This document shows positions 62,285-64,000 of a DNA stretch of 64,000 nucleotides, one piece after another (the first letter of the stretch is position 1; each line of letters starts with the position of its first letter). The stretch is from Streptomyces sp. S4.7. Its GTDB lineage: Bacteria; Actinomycetota; Actinomycetes; Streptomycetales; Streptomycetaceae. The translations under genes were made by a program, and so were the position numbers. Where the stretch lies: positions 2,604,001 to 2,668,000 of the forward strand of contig NZ_CP048397.1 in the NCBI RefSeq assembly GCF_010384365.1. Direction: 5' to 3'. The notes beneath the pieces are model-generated. The model was not told where the DNA came from and did not search any database. It was given only the letters and a program-made list of their open reading frames with translations.

Positions 62285-64000
62285 ATGCAGATCCGGCTGA
62301 CCGTCCTCGCGCCGCGCAGCGGCCATCCCGCGGGGCGCGCGTGCGACGTGCTCGTCACCGCGCCTGCGGGGACGGCGCTCGCCACCGTCGCCTCCGCCCT
62401 GGCCACGGCCGTCGCCGGACCCGACGTCTCGGGCGCCGTCGTGCTGTACGCGGGGCGGGAGCGGCTGGACGCGCAGCGCCGCACCCTGGGCGATCCCCCA
62501 CTGGTGGACGGCGCCGTGCTCTGTCTCCAGGTCCCCGGCGAGGACGAGGCGCCCACCGACGACGTCCCGGCCCAGCTCCATGTGGTCGCGGGTCCGGACG
62601 CGGGCGGGGTCCATCTGCTGCACGGCGGGCAGGTCAGGATCGGCCGGTCGGCGGACGCCGACGTACCGCTCGACGATCCGGACGTCTCACGGCTGCACTG
62701 CTCGGTGACCGTGGCCGATGACGGTCATGTCTCGGTGGCGGACCTGCATTCCACGAACGGCACGACCGTCGAAGGCGTCCGGGTCGGGTCCCGCGCGGTC
62801 CCGCTCCCGGCGGGCGCCCTGCTGCGGCTGGGCGAGTCCGCGCTGCGGCTCACCACGGGCGGCCGGATGCCGACGCTCACGCTCACGCCGGACGGCGAGG
62901 GGCATCTGCGGATCACCCCCGGGGCCCAGGAGGGCGCGGGCGGCGACGGCGCGAAAGGCGGCGGGAGCGAAGGCGCGGGTGCGAACGCGGCCTCCGGCGC
63001 GACGGGACCGGGGACGGGGGCCGGAGCGGCACCGGGGGCGCACACCACCCCCCGGTCCGGCCCGGAGACGGGGGCGTACGGAACGGGCGGCGCCCCCGGC
63101 GGCCGTACGGTCCACGCGTACGGCCGGCGCGGCCAGGGCGGTCCCGGTGGCCCGGCCGTCACCCCCCGCGTGCCCGACCCGCGCACTCCCCGCTCCGACG
63201 CCGACACCAGATACGGCGACGCCCTGTACGCGCCGGCGCCCGGCAGCACGGGGCGCCCGCCGCACGACCGCGCCGACAGCGACGACGCCCACGGCGCGGC
63301 CGACGACGGCCCGCAGGGACACAGCAGGGCACCCGGCTCCCGCCGTCAGGGCACGCCCATGCGCGGCACGGAGCTGCCCGAGGCGCCGGGCAGGCGGCGC
63401 GGCGGCATAGGCGCCTGGGCCAGGCGGCTGGCGGGCACGCGTGACGAGCAGTTCCCCGGCGACGACGGCGTCCCGGCGGCCACCGGCTCCGGCGCCCGCC
63501 CCACGGGCCGCGCGCGGCCCGACGAGACCTGGCCCGACCCCGCCTCCGTACTGATGACGGCGCTGGGCCCCGGCCCCCGTCTGTGGGAGCGCGGCCCCGG
63601 CCATCCCGAATCGCTGGTCCTGCGGCTGGGCACGACGGAGCGGCCGTCCCCCGACGGGTCGGGGTCGCTGCCCTCGGTGCCCGTGACGGTGAGCCTGCGC
63701 GAAGCCGGCTCGCTCGGTCTCGCGGGTCCCCGCGAGCGGCTGACCGGTCTCGCCAGGTCGGCCGTGGCGCAGCTCGCCGCCCTGCACTCCCCCGCCGATC
63801 TGGAGATCGTCCTGATCAGCGCCGACCGGAACAGAAGTGTGGAGCAGCGCAAGCGGGATTGGGGCTGGCTCGGCTGGCTGCCGCACACACGGCCGGCCCA
63901 CGGCCAGGACTGCCGGCTGCTCCTCGCCTACGACCGCGATCAGGCCGCCGCCCGGCTGGGCGAGCTGACGCGCCGGCTGGACGACGGGCCGCTCGGTGCG
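62285..64000 (+). CDS. FHA-domain FtsK/SpoIIIE-type ATPase (EccC-like), 3' end outside window
   Basis: The first 572 codons of a large protein. Residues 1-90 form a ubiquitin-like or N-terminal helical region. An FHA domain follows at about residues 98-185 with GRSADAD, SRLHCS and STNGTTVEG, the phosphothreonine-binding residues. A long Gly/Ala/Pro-rich linker leads toward the FtsK/SpoIIIE motor domains, which should lie beyond base 64000. In actinobacteria this class of protein (FHA plus FtsK) is linked to type VII secretion or DNA movement. The neighbouring kinases make an FHA-phosphoprotein circuit plausible, but that is inference. The ATG at 62285 (MQIRLTVLAP) is well placed. Confidence 0.88.
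   Translation, partial: MQIRLTVLAPRSGHPAGRACDVLVTAPAGTALATVASALATAVAGPDVSGAVVLYAGRERLDAQRRTLGDPPLVDGAVLCLQVPGEDEAPTDDVPAQLHVVAGPDAGGVHLLHGGQVRIGRSADADVPLDDPDVSRLHCSVTVADDGHVSVADLHSTNGTTVEGVRVGSRAVPLPAGALLRLGESALRLTTGGRMPTLTLTPDGEGHLRITPGAQEGAGGDGAKGGGSEGAGANAASGATGPGTGAGAAPGAHTTPRSGPETGAYGTGGAPGGRTVHAYGRRGQGGPGGPAVTPRVPDPRTPRSDADTRYGDALYAPAPGSTGRPPHDRADSDDAHGAADDGPQGHSRAPGSRRQGTPMRGTELPEAPGRRRGGIGAWARRLAGTRDEQFPGDDGVPAATGSGARPTGRARPDETWPDPASVLMTALGPGPRLWERGPGHPESLVLRLGTTERPSPDGSGSLPSVPVTVSLREAGSLGLAGPRERLTGLARSAVAQLAALHSPADLEIVLISADRNRSVEQRKRDWGWLGWLPHTRPAHGQDCRLLLAYDRDQAAARLGELTRRLDDGPLGA

Noticed and set aside
57526..62721. A 1,731-codon open frame on the plus strand
   Set aside because: It is antisense to prfB, pkaB and pkaA, which have full family motifs. 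High GC leaves stops rare in the opposite strand, so this is a shadow frame.

Overview
The window is high-GC DNA with GC-rich third codon positions, frequent GTG starts and many 4-nt (ATGA/GTGA) gene overlaps. It carries an ssrA-smpB-ctp-ftsX-ftsE block, a sigU/rsuA-like pair, an nnaR-narK pair, twin PkaA/PkaB-like kinases and a LAxTG surface protein. Together these point to a chromosomal segment of Streptomyces or a very close relative. From memory, the gene order resembles the S. coelicolor SCO2927-SCO2975 stretch; this was not checked by alignment.

Layout. 1-4.7 kb: a minus-strand cassette of a small acidic protein, a four-helix membrane protein and a large CHAT-domain (caspase-like) protein cut by the window edge. 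4.8-6.6 kb: hppD with a divergent Lrp/AsnC regulator. 6.7-10.5 kb: a translationally coupled osmoprotectant-type ABC transporter (permease, ATPase-CBS, permease, lipoprotein). 10.5-12.8 kb: an ArsR-like regulator behind a perfect 20-bp inverted repeat, a 61-aa protein and an MFS exporter. 12.7-15.6 kb: a decayed P-loop ATPase/binding-protein gene flanked by two copies of the 3' end of a Lon-like (S16) protease gene. 15.7-20.4 kb: IclR regulator, SF2 helicase, MFS transporter and tRNA-Cys. 20.5-25.2 kb: a three-subunit xanthine-dehydrogenase-type enzyme with two oddities, namely no visible catalytic Glu and a roughly 310-residue low-complexity extension on the iron-sulfur subunit. 25.5-31.5 kb: GH20 hexosaminidase, DUF3039 protein, ABC exporter and a two-component system. 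31.5-40.2 kb: AlgH/YqgE, MurA, HU, malic enzyme, HelD and an ECF sigma/anti-sigma pair. 40.3-40.8 kb: a non-genic array of degenerate GC-rich hairpins. 40.8-47.3 kb: CGNR and GNAT proteins, NnaR-NarK (nitrate assimilation), an MBL-fold protein, a zinc-ribbon protein and a LysR regulator. 47.3-51.5 kb: an operon for an extracellular aminopolysaccharide of PNAG type (secreted linker protein, deacetylase-glycosyltransferase, acyltransferase).

51.9-64 kb: tmRNA, SmpB, C-terminal processing protease and FtsX/FtsE; a small zinc-ribbon membrane protein; a LAETG surface protein with 24 TSEG repeats; RF2; two Hanks-type Ser/Thr kinases; and the start of an FHA/FtsK-type (EccC-like) ATPase running off the window. 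Most of the window is conserved core genome. The accessory-looking parts are the CHAT cassette (1-4.7 kb), the duplication/pseudogene block (12.7-14.9 kb) and the hairpin array (40.3-40.8 kb).
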